64,000 nt of DNA from Loxodes magnus (Eukaryota > Ciliophora > Karyorelictea > Loxodida > Loxodidae). Within the stretch, counting starts at the first letter, position 1. Every line of letters begins with the position of its first letter. Made by a program: the position numbers and the translations under genes. The DNA is taken from contig CAMPDV010001228.1 of NCBI GenBank assembly GCA_946699065.1, positions 62,001 through 126,000 on the forward strand, given 5' to 3'. Below are positions 34,019-46,340 of this stretch, in pieces. The notes under the pieces are model-generated. The model saw only the letters and a program-made list of their open reading frames with translations. It had not been told where the DNA came from and searched no databases.

Positions 34019-34299
34019 AAAGATGGTGGGAGCTGAGATTGACCTTCTTGACTAAACTTTTCTTGCTTGGAAAAATTCCTACCCTATCGCTGAGAAAGTC
34101 CCTGTTCATAGTCATTTTCTCGAGGGAACTCCGCCTTCTAGGTTATCCGCTCTTGGTATGGGCTTGAAGCCTTGCCGCTCATAGCGATGGAATTTCCTGG
34201 CGGCTATTTTTGGACACAATAAGATATTCCCAGTATTCCTAAAAAAAGAGCATCGGGTCGTATAACTGGAAAGGAGTTTCAGTTCCCAAAATTCTTTAG
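34019..34299 (+). repeat. dispersed repeat family B, full copy
   Basis: About 280 bp matching 47316-47605 end to end (AGATGGTGG.AGCTGAGATT, TCGCTGAGAAAG, CATAGCGATGGA, CAGTCC..AAA). GC-rich relative to its flanks, with paired segments. On the plus strand GGCTTGAA.CC resembles a pol III B box, suggesting a SINE or an RNA gene. The parent RNA is not recognised. Confidence 0.8.
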
Positions 34300-35009
34300 T
34301 TAAAATTATTAATTTAATTATTTAGTATAAAGTTTATCACAACACTTCAGAGTTTTCCGTTAGATGATCAATATATCTCAAGCATATTATGCAAAAACTT
34401 TTTCCTATCTACGCTTTTTTTTAGAGAAATTAAAAGCATTATCTTACCATATGGCCTTTATATTTGCAGTATCAACACCTCATTATATTTTTACTAAATT
34501 TTAAAATTACGATGAAAAGATATTAATCAATTATCTTGGATTATTTTCTTCACTTAGTTAGGTTTACTATAATTCAAAATATCTTTAAATTTGCATCATA
34601 TTTAGGCTATTTTAAATTGCATTAATTTACAGCAATATTTATTAAGATAGAGTAATCCAGTTTATTTATTGTCTTATAATTTTATTTTCATTTATAAATA
34701 GATTAATGGATGTCATCAATTTCTCAGTTTATTGGCTTAGATCACTTACTGTTTTTTGTAAGTTTTTTGTTCTCTAACTACAAAAAGTATAGTTCATCTG
34801 TAGTATCTAGCTAAGATATTCTGAACTTTATGGAAGAAATCTAATTCTTAGGTGCCATTTTTAAATTATCATAATATTTTTGTATTTAATCAAAATATTA
34901 TTTTTAACGTTAATTGTTGCTTTGTTAAATTATATCGTGGTTAAAGTCCTAAAGCTATTAAACATAAAATTAATACTTTTATAGTTCTAATCTAATACTC
35001 TTAATTAAA

Positions 35010-36030
35010 GATTATTAGTCACTCCATTTTGAGAATTTAGCGATATTTTATCGAAAAAATTTAAAAAGAAGAAGAAAATTAGAAATTTAATTGATTGATA
35101 AAAGATTAAGATTCTCATAAATTGACGTAGATATAATTATTAATTATAATAATTCGAAAATAAGTTTCATTTCTAAAATCTCAAGCGAATAAAATTACAA
35201 GTTGTGTTGAACTGATAATAATACACAAGAGTTTCTTATTCTTTGAATTTTAAGACTAGAATTAATCAAGAGAAACAGTTTGAATACCCATGCTTTTTTC
35301 CTTGTCATCTTTAAACTTCTCTCTTAAGCTAAGGTTTAAAGTCATATCTTTAATTATTCAAATCTTCTGAATTTCGATGAAAAAATTCATTTTTTACTTA
35401 GATATTCATATTTTTGATCTACTTCTTACTTCTTAAATATCTTTAAACTAAGGTCTATCCTTCAAATCTTTTAGTTTCTTTCTGTAATCAAATGAATCCA
35501 GTTTGGCTTATCTATACTTTTCCATATCTTGTTAAAACTTCTCTCTAAAGCGCTTCTGAAAAGTCACATCTTCCAATATTCAAATCTTCTTTCCTTCAAT
35601 GAAAAAATTCAATTTTTACTTAATTATGTTTTTTCTCTGTCTTGCTTCAAATTTCTTTCTTAAGCATTTTTTAAGTAATACATTCGCTTATTCTAATTTC
35701 TATCTGTTGATTTATTCATCCAGTTTTACTTAGTTAAATCTGATCTCTTTTTTATTTCAGAATTCACTCTTAAGCTTATTATTAAAGCCACATCTTAAAG
35801 TATTTGAAAATTCTGTCTTTCGATATTTTCATTCAGTTTTTCTTAATTATGCTTTTTTTTTGTCTATTTCTTACTTCTCTCATAAACTTATTATTATAAT
35901 CTGATATTCAAGAATTCTGTTTGAAATACTTGAATCATAAGTGATTCATTTCTAGATTATTTTTTACTTAATTTTCTTCTTTTTATTGCTTGCTTTTAAT
36001 TTTACAAGTTTTCTATCTAGATTTTTCAAT
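35010..36030 (-). CDS. repetitive coiled-coil protein, about 75-residue repeats
   Basis: The minus strand encodes at least three tandem repeats of about 225 nt with shared cores at 35763-35850, 35542-35630 and 35315-35406: ILQDVALIISLRVNSEIKKR, ILEDVTFQKRFREKFQQDME and IIKDMTLNLSLREKFKDDKE. Between cores lies sequence such as DYRKKLKDLKDRPQFKDIQE. Charge is very high (over a quarter acidic or basic), typical of a cytoskeletal-type helical protein. One frame change separates the first and second repeats. Start and stop are not fixed and the family is not recognised. Confidence 0.5.
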
Positions 36031-36039
36031 TCCTTTTTA

Positions 36040-37265
36040 CATGTTTTTTTATTAAAATTTTAAAGTTTTGTTGGCATTTTAATTTTAAAATTAGATTGTT
36101 TAATATTTAATATTTTTGGCTATTATTATTTAATAATTTTTTTAATTTTTTTAAATTAAAACATAATATTTTTATGCTTGGCTATTACTTAAAATTTACT
36201 TTTTTCTATGTGCTTTTTTTAATTTATTTTAAAACTCTTGTCTAAAATTTAAAACTTAATATTTTTAGATTGTTTTTTTTTAATTTATTTAATTTATTTT
36301 CTTTATTAAATTATAATATAAAAAGGCTTTGCGTTTTAAGCTCAGCGTTTAACAGTTTTAATATTTTGAAAGGCTTTTTAGCGAAATATGATTTTAGAGT
36401 TGGCTATATTAGTTTTGGTTTAATTAAATATAAGTAATATTTAATCCCTTATTGCTTTAAACTCTTATCTTCAATTTAATTTGAATATAATAATCCTTTT
36501 TTATCTATTTGAATATAACTTTGATATTAAAATAAATGATTTGAAGAATGTCTATAATTCTGAAGAAGTGATATATAAATAATAGTTAAAGTAAATGGGT
36601 ATTTAAGGATGTATAAGTTATATAATAACTATAGATTAAAAAGAATAAATATAATAAATTAATTTCCTATTAAATACTTATAAATCTATCATAAAGTGTT
36701 TATCATACTCTTAATTGTCTATTAATTAAGTGAGTATCAAATTATTTATATCAATAAACCTCTAGTTTCATAATCAAAAAGTAAAGAATCATCAAATTTT
36801 ATGTTTTAATCAAAAAGTTTACTTAATCAATTTATTAGCCTTGCTACGTATCTAGTTATCTCTAAAATGAGGTTTAAAGTATTACTGTTACAAATTAAAA
36901 AAATTATATATAAAGCTTAGGATTTATATATATAGAGAAACTAAGATAAAATGCTTTAAATAATTTATTTAAATTTACAATATTTCCTATATATCTAGAA
37001 TATTATTTCTTCATAAACTTTAATAATAATTATTATTATTTAAATCCTAAGTTTACTTACTATATCATATATAAGTAAGAAATACAGAGAATATATTTAT
37101 AAGCTTTTTTATATTTTAATCTCCCACTTTTAATTATAATCCATAAATTTTGTAGTTGTATTTATGATTTTTATATTTTTTTAGTTCTGTAGATTAAACA
37201 TCAAATATGAAAGCCTTTTATTCATATTTAGCCTATTCAATCATTTTCGTTCCTCTTAAATTAAA
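36040..37265. other. AT-rich region, nothing recognised
   Basis: Strongly AT-rich with long T runs. No motif, tRNA or window repeat found before the tRNA pair. Confidence 0.4.
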
Positions 37266-37336
37266 TCCCCTTTAGTCTAGTGCTTAGGATATTCGGCTTT
37301 CACCCGAAAGATCGGGGTTCAAGCCCCGGATGCGAA
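37266..37336 (+). tRNA. tRNA-Glu(TTC)-like gene, possibly degenerate
   Basis: D arm TAGTCTAGTGCTTAGGATA, anticodon arm TTCGG-CTTTCAC-CCGAA with anticodon TTC, and T arm CGGGG-TTCAAG-CCCCG are recognisable. The T loop is one base short and the acceptor stem has two mismatches when TCCCCTT is paired with GATGCGA. It may be a weak or dead gene. It decodes GAA in the standard way and is not one of the UAR-decoding tRNA-Gln expected with this code; none of those was found in the window. It is paired tail to tail with tRNA-Lys, 39 bp away. Confidence 0.6.
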
Positions 37337-37375
37337 ACTATTTTGTTACACCTACTAAGTATATAAAATTAAAAA

Positions 37376-37448
37376 CGCCCAACGTGGGGCTCGAACCCAC
37401 GACCACCAGATTAAGAGTCTGACGCTCTACCGAATGAGCTAGCCGGGC
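37376..37448 (-). tRNA. tRNA-Lys(CTT)
   Basis: A 73-nt cloverleaf: acceptor GCCCGGC/GTTGGGC (one G-T pair), D arm GCTCATTCGGTAGAGC, anticodon arm CAGAC-TCTTAAT-CTG around CTT, T arm CGTGGGTTCGAGCCCCACG. It has consensus A and B boxes and a run of T on the minus strand just downstream. It looks intact. A shortened inverted copy of this gene and its tRNA-Glu neighbour lies at 15876-16028. Confidence 0.93.
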
Positions 37449-39774
37449 TTATTTTTATAAAACTGAAGTTGTTTAAATATTAGAAATCCTATCTTAGCTT
37501 TAATAATTATAAGTTAACTAAGCTTTTTGCTTAAACTCCCAAAAGTTATTTTATTAGACTAACAAAATTTTAACTAATATTTAGGTACTTAAATCAATTT
37601 TATTTAAGCCTTAGCTATTACTCTGAATTTATATTTCATTTTAGGATTTTTTGATTTAAAATATTAAAAAACTTGATAATTCAAAATTGATTAAAAGTCA
37701 CTTTTATTATTTCCATTTATACTTAAAATTAATTTTAGATTAATAAGACAAGATACTTGGTAAACACATTTTTACAAAATTCCATTTATTAAATATTTCT
37801 AAGAGCTTTTTTATGTAGTCGAATATGAAATTTAAAACTGTTGTAATCAGCATTTTGCAACTGTTTGCTTTAAGATTAAAAATAAATTATTAAGCTCTAC
37901 CTTTGTTCAGTCTTCATTTTTTGCTAGTTAGTTTAGCAAGAAATTCTGAGATATCTATATTTGGATATTAGACGTAACTACATGGTCCTGAAATTGACTT
38001 GGTAATTAAATTTCAGTATGATAAATAATGCTTAATTCTGAATTGATTGGTAAAGGTAAATTTTTAAAATCTACTAAGCAAGGAGTAATTTTCAAGTTTC
38101 TTATTATAAACCTCATTAGATCTGATAACTTCTTCTTTAATTAACTAACTAAGATTTTATCATCAAATATAGTTCCTGATCATTTCTATTAAATTTGGTA
38201 ATAAGATCCTGAACTTAAAGCAAATCAGAAGCTCATTGAAGTATATTTAATCTGTTTAAAGGTTAATGTTCCCCTGCAGATAAAATTGAGATGCTATCTC
38301 TTATTTATGTGAGTATTGTGAAAGTTTGTACTGTAAATATTTGAAACTGTTGTATTTACTAATTGATATTTGAAGATAAAATACTTTAGTCTAATAATAT
38401 GGTTGAGGACAGTTAGAGTTATCAGAAATAGTAAAAAATTTCATACTTGTTAATCGTAAAAGGATTTATAATATAGAATTTTCCAGTTTAATTACTTTTG
38501 TTCTAATACTCACTAATTTTCCTAAGAATTAGCAACTTTATTATTAATTCTTATCTTCAGCATATTCCCATTTTAGTTTAAAAAAGAAGGAAGTAAGGAT
38601 ATAACAAAAGAGGAAAAAGAAATAAAAATTACTACCTAGGACTAAGATATTAAGAAATTAAGAAAAAACTGACACAAGTTAGGATACCTAACTGCTTAAT
38701 TTACTTAGGAGTAATTGATGGAGCAAGGGCTGATATAAACAAAATTTGGAGATTAAAAGAACATTTTTTAATGAGATTCAGGATATGAGGAATTCATTAA
38801 CTTGTTTTTAAGTATGTATAAAAGCAAAAATATCTAAACTATAACAGATATAAAAGATAAGGATTAACTAATAAAAAGAAAACTATAAACAATAATATCT
38901 ATAAAATTTCAAAAAGTGAGCTTCAAAATTAGATTTTATTAAATTGTATAGCTTAGAAAGAGGTAACAAATTGAAAACTAAAAACTACTTTTAATGACAT
39001 AAGCACATCTTGGTAAACTATTTAGCATATTTAAAAAACGTTAATCAATTAATTAATAACAATAAGAAATTGTTATAATAGAAGTAAGTTTTAAACAAAT
39101 TGAAGGAGATAAAGATAAAAATTATGCTGAATTAAAAATTAAAAAAAGGTTTTAATTTGAAATAAAATAATAAATAAAATCTAAAATTTCTATAAAAATG
39201 ATTGAAAAATTAAAAAGTATAGCTTGATAAATGTATTTCATTTTTTAATTAAATATACATTAGAACTATGAAAAGCTTTAAAACTAATTTCTTTTTTAAT
39301 ATTCCTATAATTTTTTATAATGTATATATATTAAAATTTCTTTAAAACCTATTTTTTAACTACTTTCATAAATTAAGTTTGAGAATAATTTAGATCCTTA
39401 CAAATAATGACATTTCATTTAATAAGCTGCATGTAAAAATTTAAGTTTCTCAGCTAGTTCCAAATATCTATTAACAACTTAATGCTATCAAGTAAAATCG
39501 ATTTAATCTAATTTACATCTATGAAATTAAATTCCTTTTTTAACATTAATCACAAACATACTAGATTTAAAGAATGAGCACATATAGCAAATAATATTAG
39601 GAAATTTAAAATTATTAAGTTACTACAAAAAGTAAAAAACAAGTATAAGCTAAATAGCTAAAATTATTTATTTTCAATTAATAAAAAAGATTAATTTACC
39701 TCTAAGATTAAAGTATACAACATTTTCCATATTTTCATATTTTTATAAATAAATACGAGAAATCCTTCAACTCA
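37449..39774. other. AT-rich region, nothing recognised
   Basis: About 2.3 kb of AT-rich sequence. Short protein-like runs occur in several frames, but none carries a motif or stays coherent. No repeat shared with the window. Confidence 0.35.
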
Positions 39775-39970
39775 CATTGACTTAAGATCTCCTACCAGCA
39801 AGTACTCCATGGACGAAGAACTGAACAAGAATCTTGGTAGGAGCCAAGAGAGAAGACAAAAACTAAAGAGGCATCAATTAACGTTATTGATGAAAGATGT
39901 CAGATACTAAGATGGGAGCTATCCGATCAAGCCCTATAGAAGACGAGACTCACATTCTAACAACGGAATT
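39775..39970 (+). repeat. dispersed repeat family A, copy 3
   Basis: Same family as 5232-5450 and 17915-18115. Here CTCCTACCA and TGGTAGGAG form a perfect 9-bp stem around a 37-nt loop, and CATCAA/TTGATG a second stem. The other copies change bases in the same arms, so a conserved fold can be tested. The tail TATTACTTTTGAGGTGC resembles a decayed form of the hairpin element that follows the other copies. Confidence 0.75.
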
Positions 39971-41473
39971 TCTTATTACTTTTGAGGTGCGGACATTCTC
40001 TTCCTCGGTTTTGATGTTTCTGCTTTTTCTCTTTAGATTCTTATTAATTTTTACTTTGTAATTTAATTTGGTAAAAATGGCGGGCTTAATTTTGAACTGA
40101 GGTATAATGATGAGTATAATAAATTAGATTTGAATGTTATAATTTTGGCAATAATGTTCAAGATGGTTATAAATATATTAATGATTTCTTTTGTAAGAAA
40201 TTTTAAATATTGAAGATAAATAAAAATGCATATAATATTCTAATATTAGACTATTGCATTTCCACAATTTTTACATATGACTTAAGATGTCTAATACTAT
40301 ATTACAGACATTATATGAACTAACTGTAATATTTAGAATTATACAAATTACTTCTCCAAATATGTATATTAAGAGAAATTGAGAGGTTTATAATTAGAAA
40401 GGCGTAAAAGAAGAGTTAAAAATAAGGAGGAAAGAATAATGAAGAACTCTTCATAATATTTAAAAAAGTTTTTGTCATTAAAGGAAATAATTCCGATAAT
40501 TAGCAAAGTTAAAGGTATGTAGTTTAAATATAATTTAAGCTTATATGGTATTCTAATTTTAATTAATCTTTTCAATTAATTTATTAAAACTAAAATATTT
40601 TTTTTAATAATTCTATAATGAAAATAATGGTTAACTTTGAGTATTTAAAGCAGCATAACTTCACTTTCTGTTTATTCTTAAGTGAGTGTCAATGTACATA
40701 ACAGTGATATTCTGCTGATTATTTTCTACAATAAGGGACTAAATACTCCATATCATAAGATTTAAGCTTTACAGATAGGCACTGAGATACTTTCTCTTAA
40801 AGATCTCGAATCCAACTAGCAATCTCCGAAAGTTGATTGATATATTAAGATCTAAATGTTACTGATGGCATTTTTGATTAAGTAAAGAATAGTAAAATAT
40901 ATATGGTTGTAAAAAAAGTAGGATGATTTGCTTAAATAAAATAGTTTTGTTAATATCTGACTATGAATATTATTTAATTTTGATATCCAAAAACATCACT
41001 AAAATAATTATAAAATGAATCTAAAAATATTTCTAATTTTCTGAGTTAATCAATTAAAAAGATTATTTTTGTACCTTAAAATGTGAAAACTATTAGTATA
41101 TTTTAAAATGATTTTAATTAATAATGATGATATCACTTTAATTATCTTATCTTTATCTTATATATTTTTAAACAAAATCTTTCTCAATCTATTTAAAACG
41201 GAATAGATTAAAAAATATTTTCTATTTCATTATAAATTTCAAAGGCAGTTTATATTAAATCAGAAAAATAAAGACTTAAATAAACTTATTTAGGTTAACA
41301 ACAAATATTAGCTTCATTTATTTAAATAGAAAATTACTGAGAATCATGTCAGATTTTACTAATTTAACTGATAGTATCATAATCAAATAAATATCTAAGC
41401 AAAAAGATCTAGTCAAATCATAAATTAAAGCCCAAAAGGTGATACAAAGATTTATATATACAAAATGTCTAAA
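39971..41473. other. AT-rich region, nothing recognised
   Basis: Mostly AT-rich, with a G/T-rich patch at 40080-40180. No gene, tRNA or repeat recognised before the ARF pseudogene. Confidence 0.35.
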
Positions 41474-42005
41474 ATGGGATAATCTTTTGGTAAGATATGG
41501 AAAAGATTAATTGGGAAGATAGAATAGAAAATATCATAGGCTTAGATGCAGCTCATTACACTACAATTTTATATAATCTGAAATTAGGTGAAGTAAAAGC
41601 CAATATTCCAATAATAGGGTTTAATTTGAAACAGTCGAATATAAAAATATAATAATGAGATGTAGGTGGAGCTGATAGAATAGATGCTTTAATATATTAA
41701 CAAATGGATTAATTTTTGTAGTAGATTCTAATGATAGAGAAAGGAAAATGCTAAAGAAGAATTATTTAAAATATTAAAAGAAGATGAATTAAGAAACACT
41801 TGCATTTTAGTATTTACAAATAAATAAGACTACACTAATGCAATGGATATTGAAGAGTTAAAGGAAAAATTACAATTGAATGCAATAATGAAAATTACAT
41901 ATTCCAGGATTATGTGCAATAAATGGTGATGGTTTGTATGAAGGATTTGACTGGTTGACAAAAGCAATGTGTGGAAATGAAGATAATTTTAAAATATTTG
42001 ATTAA
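41474..42005 (+). pseudogene. ARF-type small GTPase pseudogene
   Basis: The protein is unmistakably ADP-ribosylation factor: [15 protein letters not shown] at the start (Gly2 for myristoylation), [47 protein letters not shown] and DGLYEGFDWL at the end. ARFs recruit vesicle coats on membranes. Here the P-loop GKTT is changed (GLDAAHYTT), several codons are deleted before WDVGG, and at least four frame shifts are needed, so it is dead. Diagnostic for the code: the Gln of NKQD is TAA and the Trp of WDVGG is TGA, both invariant in the family. No poly-A tail marks it clearly as processed. Confidence 0.9.
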
Positions 42006-43315
42006 TGTAAGGTTATAAATTAATAAATATAAAGGCTAAAATTTTAATATTTAAATCCATTGCTACTTAAATTATTTTAGTCTAAAAACATTTTACTAAT
42101 AAAATTTCTATTTAAAGTCATAAATATAACTATTAAAAATTGATTTTTTATCTATATTTTTCCAAATATTGAAACAAATGAATGTTAGAAAAAATAAAAT
42201 TATACTATCTATCTTTGATATTTATTAAGATTAATAAGATATCAAAATTAGGAAATGTTCTAAAGTTAACTCTTTTATTCATCCTAATAAACATGTATGC
42301 TAAACTATAGCTGTAATAAAAATTATAAATTTAGAGTAAGTAATTTAAACATAGCAAAGATATTCTAGATAATAGAATATTAATAGATAAAACATTAAAC
42401 TTTTCCTAATAAAATTATTATTTACTATAGGAAAAATAGCTATTATGAGCATAAGAATAAACATTTGGTAAACTTAAATATAATCAATAAATTAATAAAG
42501 TGATACCATACTTTTATTTAAGATTAAATTAAATCAAAATTAAACATATTTTAACATCAAAATAAACGCTTAATTTGAAAAATTAACAATTACTGATAAG
42601 TTATAGTAAATAAATAATCTTGCTAAGTTTTAGATATGAAACTTAATAATAGTATCGAAGTTAGAAAAACGTTTCAAATGCTCATAAATTAATAATATGT
42701 CATTTATATAATTCTCTTAGCATAGTAAAGTATCATACATTGATTCTCATTTATGTATAAAAAATAAGAATATAAAAACTCATAAAGAAGGAGATTGTTT
42801 ATAAATTACTTCAAAACAAGTAAAAATTTAGAATGCTTTGAAAGGGTTATCTAGATAATTGAAAATCGAAAAACTTAAACCAATTAAGTGTTTTATTTGA
42901 AATCTTTGAAATATCCGAAAAAAACAATGAAAATTAAAGGCAATAATTAAGTTTTAATTTTATATCAAGTTAGAAAGGAAAAATTGTTTCTATAATTTAA
43001 AAATAAAGAGAAAAATGAATGTACTACTGAAGTTTCTTATTTAGAAATCATAAGGATGAAAAAGCCTTAATAATTTAAGAAGGGTTATTATAACTAAGAT
43101 AATTCGCTAAGTAGCTGAAAGATTTATCAAGTGAATAAATATTTTAATTAAATGACTGATTGTTGATTTAACTATGCTTGAATATCTTAAAGTTAAATTA
43201 TAATTATTTATTATTTGATAAATCTTAATCCTCTTAAGGTATCTATTTTAACTATATGGTTTTTAAGTAAAATATTATATTACATGGTTTATTATTAGGA
43301 TAATTAAGTGAATAT
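42006..43315. other. AT-rich region, nothing recognised
   Basis: AT-rich sequence downstream of the ARF pseudogene. No motif, tRNA or repeat recognised. Confidence 0.35.
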
Positions 43316-44310
43316 ATGAGAATACTATTATTTCTCTTTTTTATAATTATTTTAGCTAAGATATTATAAACTCTAATGTTAATAGCTTACTTTATAAAGT
43401 GTTAAATTAATTTTATAGACTTTAGTATATATTGTTTTGATAATTTCCTATTTAGAACTAATTATCTAGTCCCAAAAAGTTATTCTTGATGCCTTAATTT
43501 AAGCCTGGCTTATTATTATATTGGTTCAACTTATGTAAGATTAATGGTAATAGAAAATAAATGAAAAGTATGATAGATTGAGTATAATTATATGGTTTAC
43601 TAATAATAACTACAAGTATTATTATTATATCATACAGTTACTTATTATAATCTATTTAGCATTAATTTTAATTATTATATCCTTTTATAAACTAAATACT
43701 ATTTATATTTTTAATTCCTATATCATTTAACATTTGTAACAGCATTCTAAAATTATTTAGTTAAAAGTATTAGGGATTTCAATAGCTCTAAGTTTCATTA
43801 AAACTTAGATTATTAAAAAGAATATTCAATTACAAAGAAAATTAAAAAAAGTGCTTAAGTATAAAATAAAAAGTCTGTAGGAGTATTATTATGTGCTCTA
43901 AGAGAGATTCTTAATATGATTTTCTTGAGGTATGTAGCTATGTTTACTTTATGCTTTAATGAAACTTACTCAAAGCTAATATAGTAACTTAAGGCAAGAC
44001 TTATATTGGAATATTTCTTGTACTGTGGATACTAATGAGATTGGCAATTATCTTTTCGAATTAAATTTATTTGGCAATAAATTAAAAATTAATCCTTATA
44101 TCTAATCTATTATATCCTTAATAGGTTATTTCCTTTCTTATCTAGCAAAGTTTAAGGTTTTAAAGTATTGTAATTTAATAATAGTTTAAAGGAATAAATT
44201 ATAGAAGCTATTCTATTAATTTTAGCTTTAGTAAATGAGATTTATTTTATTTTAAGTTATTTAGTTTAAAAATAACTAAAAATAGATGAAAAAAAAAGGA
44301 TAAAATTAAG
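43316..44310 (+). CDS. possible secreted or membrane protein, low support
   Basis: From the ATG at 43316 one frame runs about 330 codons. It begins with a signal-peptide-like MRILLFLFFIIILAKILQ and later has CALREILNMIFLRYVAMFTL and EILLILA-type hydrophobic runs. Acidic content is only near background and no domain is recognised, so this could be chance in AT-rich DNA. No TGA stop occurs before it meets the oppositely oriented ORF1 at 44318, so the 3' end is unknown. Confidence 0.25.
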
Positions 44311-44317
44311 TTTATAG

Positions 44318-45144
44318 TTTTAGAAAAGAGCTCCAGGGTTCACTTGTTTTTGTTCCTGCTCTTTCCTGAACTAAAGGACTGCGTAGAACTACATTAGTCC
44401 GCCATCCTTGTCTCTCCCTCATCCACTAATTATCGTTATAGTTTCTTCTTCCATTTATATAAAACTCGTTGTTTCTTGAGTTGTAGAATTTCTTTCTGTA
44501 TACTTATCCTGTTCTTGTTGGTCATATTCTGAAAAGTTAGTCTAATATTTATTACTTGTTAATTTTTTCAATTTCTTGTTTCTTCCAGCATTTCTTCCGG
44601 CAATGATTTTTCTAGCATAAATAGCACCGAATCTTTTTGCGATAATAATTGATCTTATTTATTTCTTATTATTAGAATTCCGATTCGATTTCCATTGAAA
44701 TATTTGATTATTAATCTTATTAATCTTATAATTTTTAAATTATTACTTGTTATTATTCTTGTTTTTCTTAAAGTTGCTTTATTTGATATTCAATTTAAGA
44801 AAAATGAAATTGGAACATTTGAGGGACTTCGTTAAATTATTTATCAATTTATTCCAATTTAATTACTATTTACGATTAGATTTTATTTAATGATTCATCT
44901 ATGGATGGGAATTATAGGTTTAATTATTCCATTAATTTTTCTAGTAAGTTTTCTAAATTTTCTATTTTTTATCTTTGCTTTTTCAAGTCATATTGGATAT
45001 TTGATATCCTTTGCTGAACTGATTATGCAAAGGATTCCTTAGATTATTAATCTTTATCTTATTAAGGCTATTCTTCAATTAAATTAGGTTATTCTTATTT
45101 TTCAAGTATTCGTTAATAGAGGTCTATTATTTCTTAGGTGCAAT
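44318..45144 (-). pseudogene. retroelement ORF1 (gag-like, zinc knuckle), start codon lost
   Basis: The minus strand encodes a long Gln-rich coiled coil (KIENLENLLEKLMEQLNLQ, EYQIKQLQEKQEQQQVIIQK), the signature SMEIESE, a zinc knuckle CYLCQKNHCRKKC (CX2CX3HX4C, one residue shorter than usual), and a basic tail with GRRNYNDNQWMRERQGWR. The N terminus at 45144 reads IAPKKQQT and aligns with MAPKKQLT of the copy at 51298, so its ATG has become ATT; a frame change follows soon after. The body of the protein is otherwise continuous. The 380-bp repeat at 45155-45540 lies directly upstream and may be its leader. Confidence 0.65.
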
Positions 45145-45154
45145 TTTTCTTTAT

Positions 45155-45540
45155 ATAATAAATTAACTAAAATAAATGCAACAAAAATGAGATAGAAAAA
45201 AGAATGTAAGTAAAATTAAATGTAAAAAAAAAATTTAAAGAAAAAATTTTTCAAATCAAAATTAAAATAAAATACTCAAATTTTTTCATATTTTATCTTT
45301 CTTTGTCTTTTTTCATATGTTTCAATTTTATTTTGATTCTCTTTTTTTCTTATTTTCTTTTTATTAGATAAAGTTTTTTGGCGTGTTCTTTACTTTACTT
45401 TCAGATTTGTTTATATTTATCTATTTTTTTCTATTTATTTAAAAAAAAATTAATTTATTTTATTTTTTTGAAAAATGTTAATTTTAGTTCTTTATAATTT
45501 ACTTTTATTAAAGATTTTTATCTTAATAATTTAAAAGTTT
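45155..45540. repeat. 380-bp direct repeat, copy 2
   Basis: Matches 19818-20185 in the same orientation with few changes. It lies directly upstream of the minus-strand ORF1, so a 5' leader or promoter of that element is the simplest reading. The copy at 19.8 kb would then be an orphan leader. Confidence 0.85.
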
Positions 45541-45628
45541 TTGGATATAAACTGGTAGATTTTAAAAGAAGCTAAATATAATTTAAAGATTAACTGATAA
45601 AACCATCAGGCTTAGAAGAATTATTACT

Positions 45629-46340
45629 ATGAAAGAATAGTTTGAGCTAAAGGAATTAAAAAAAAGAAAAAAGTATAGGAATATATCCCATCAGCGCAAG
45701 ATTTTAAAAATTAAAGAATCTCAATGAGTCTCCTATTGCTTTTAACATGCTGAATATAACTGCCAAGTAAAGCTGACTAGTAAAAAATGCTTAACCTGCC
45801 TGCTTTCAATTTTTTAAATTGCAAGTTTAGTCTCGGAGCTACGCTACAATGAGAAGTTTAATCTAGCAGTAAAAAGACACTAAGCAACTTTCTTTAAAAG
45901 GGAAGAAAAAAGAAAAAAAAATCTAAGCTATAAGATTTAAGGATTAAGAAACATGCATATCATTTACTTACCTAATAAGTAGAATCTAGAGTTTAAAACA
46001 AAAAACATTTGATAGATTTATTTTTAAGATTTTCGTAAAATAAAATAGACAACTTCATATTATTCTTTTTTTAAAGATTTATAATATTGAGGCTAGAAAG
46101 TAGATTTACCTTCAAAGTAGCTGCTTCCTTACATGAATAAATTAAGATAGTTTAGTTGTTGGTTCAATTTTTTTCAGCTTATCTAATTAAAAAATTTATG
46201 TTAAAGAAAGACAAACTAAGTGTAAGAACGAGGAACTACATATCAATGAGCAGTAAATAGAAATGATTAGAGAAGAAAGCAAGCTCAAGCTGTCCAAAAA
46301 ACAACTTTAAAGTACTAGCCTCAGAGTTAATAAATTAATT
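45629..46340 (+). CDS. coding-like stretch, unknown
   Basis: From the ATG at 45629 the frame reads MKEQFELKELKKRKKYRNIS, then a Cys-containing part AEYNCQVKLTSKKCLTC, and FKREEKRKKNLSYKIQGLRN. It stays charged for over 200 codons. No family is recognised and no TGA stop was settled. It may be a fragment. 46341-47315 after it shows nothing definite. Confidence 0.3.

Noticed and set aside
40369..40575. 68-residue standard-code ORF on the minus strand
   Set aside because: It is a hydrophobic, motif-free frame in AT-rich DNA, with no support under either code.
43316..44310. Confident secreted protein call
   Set aside because: The long open frame alone is not evidence when no codon is an obligatory stop, and acidic content is near background. 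Kept only as a low-confidence feature.
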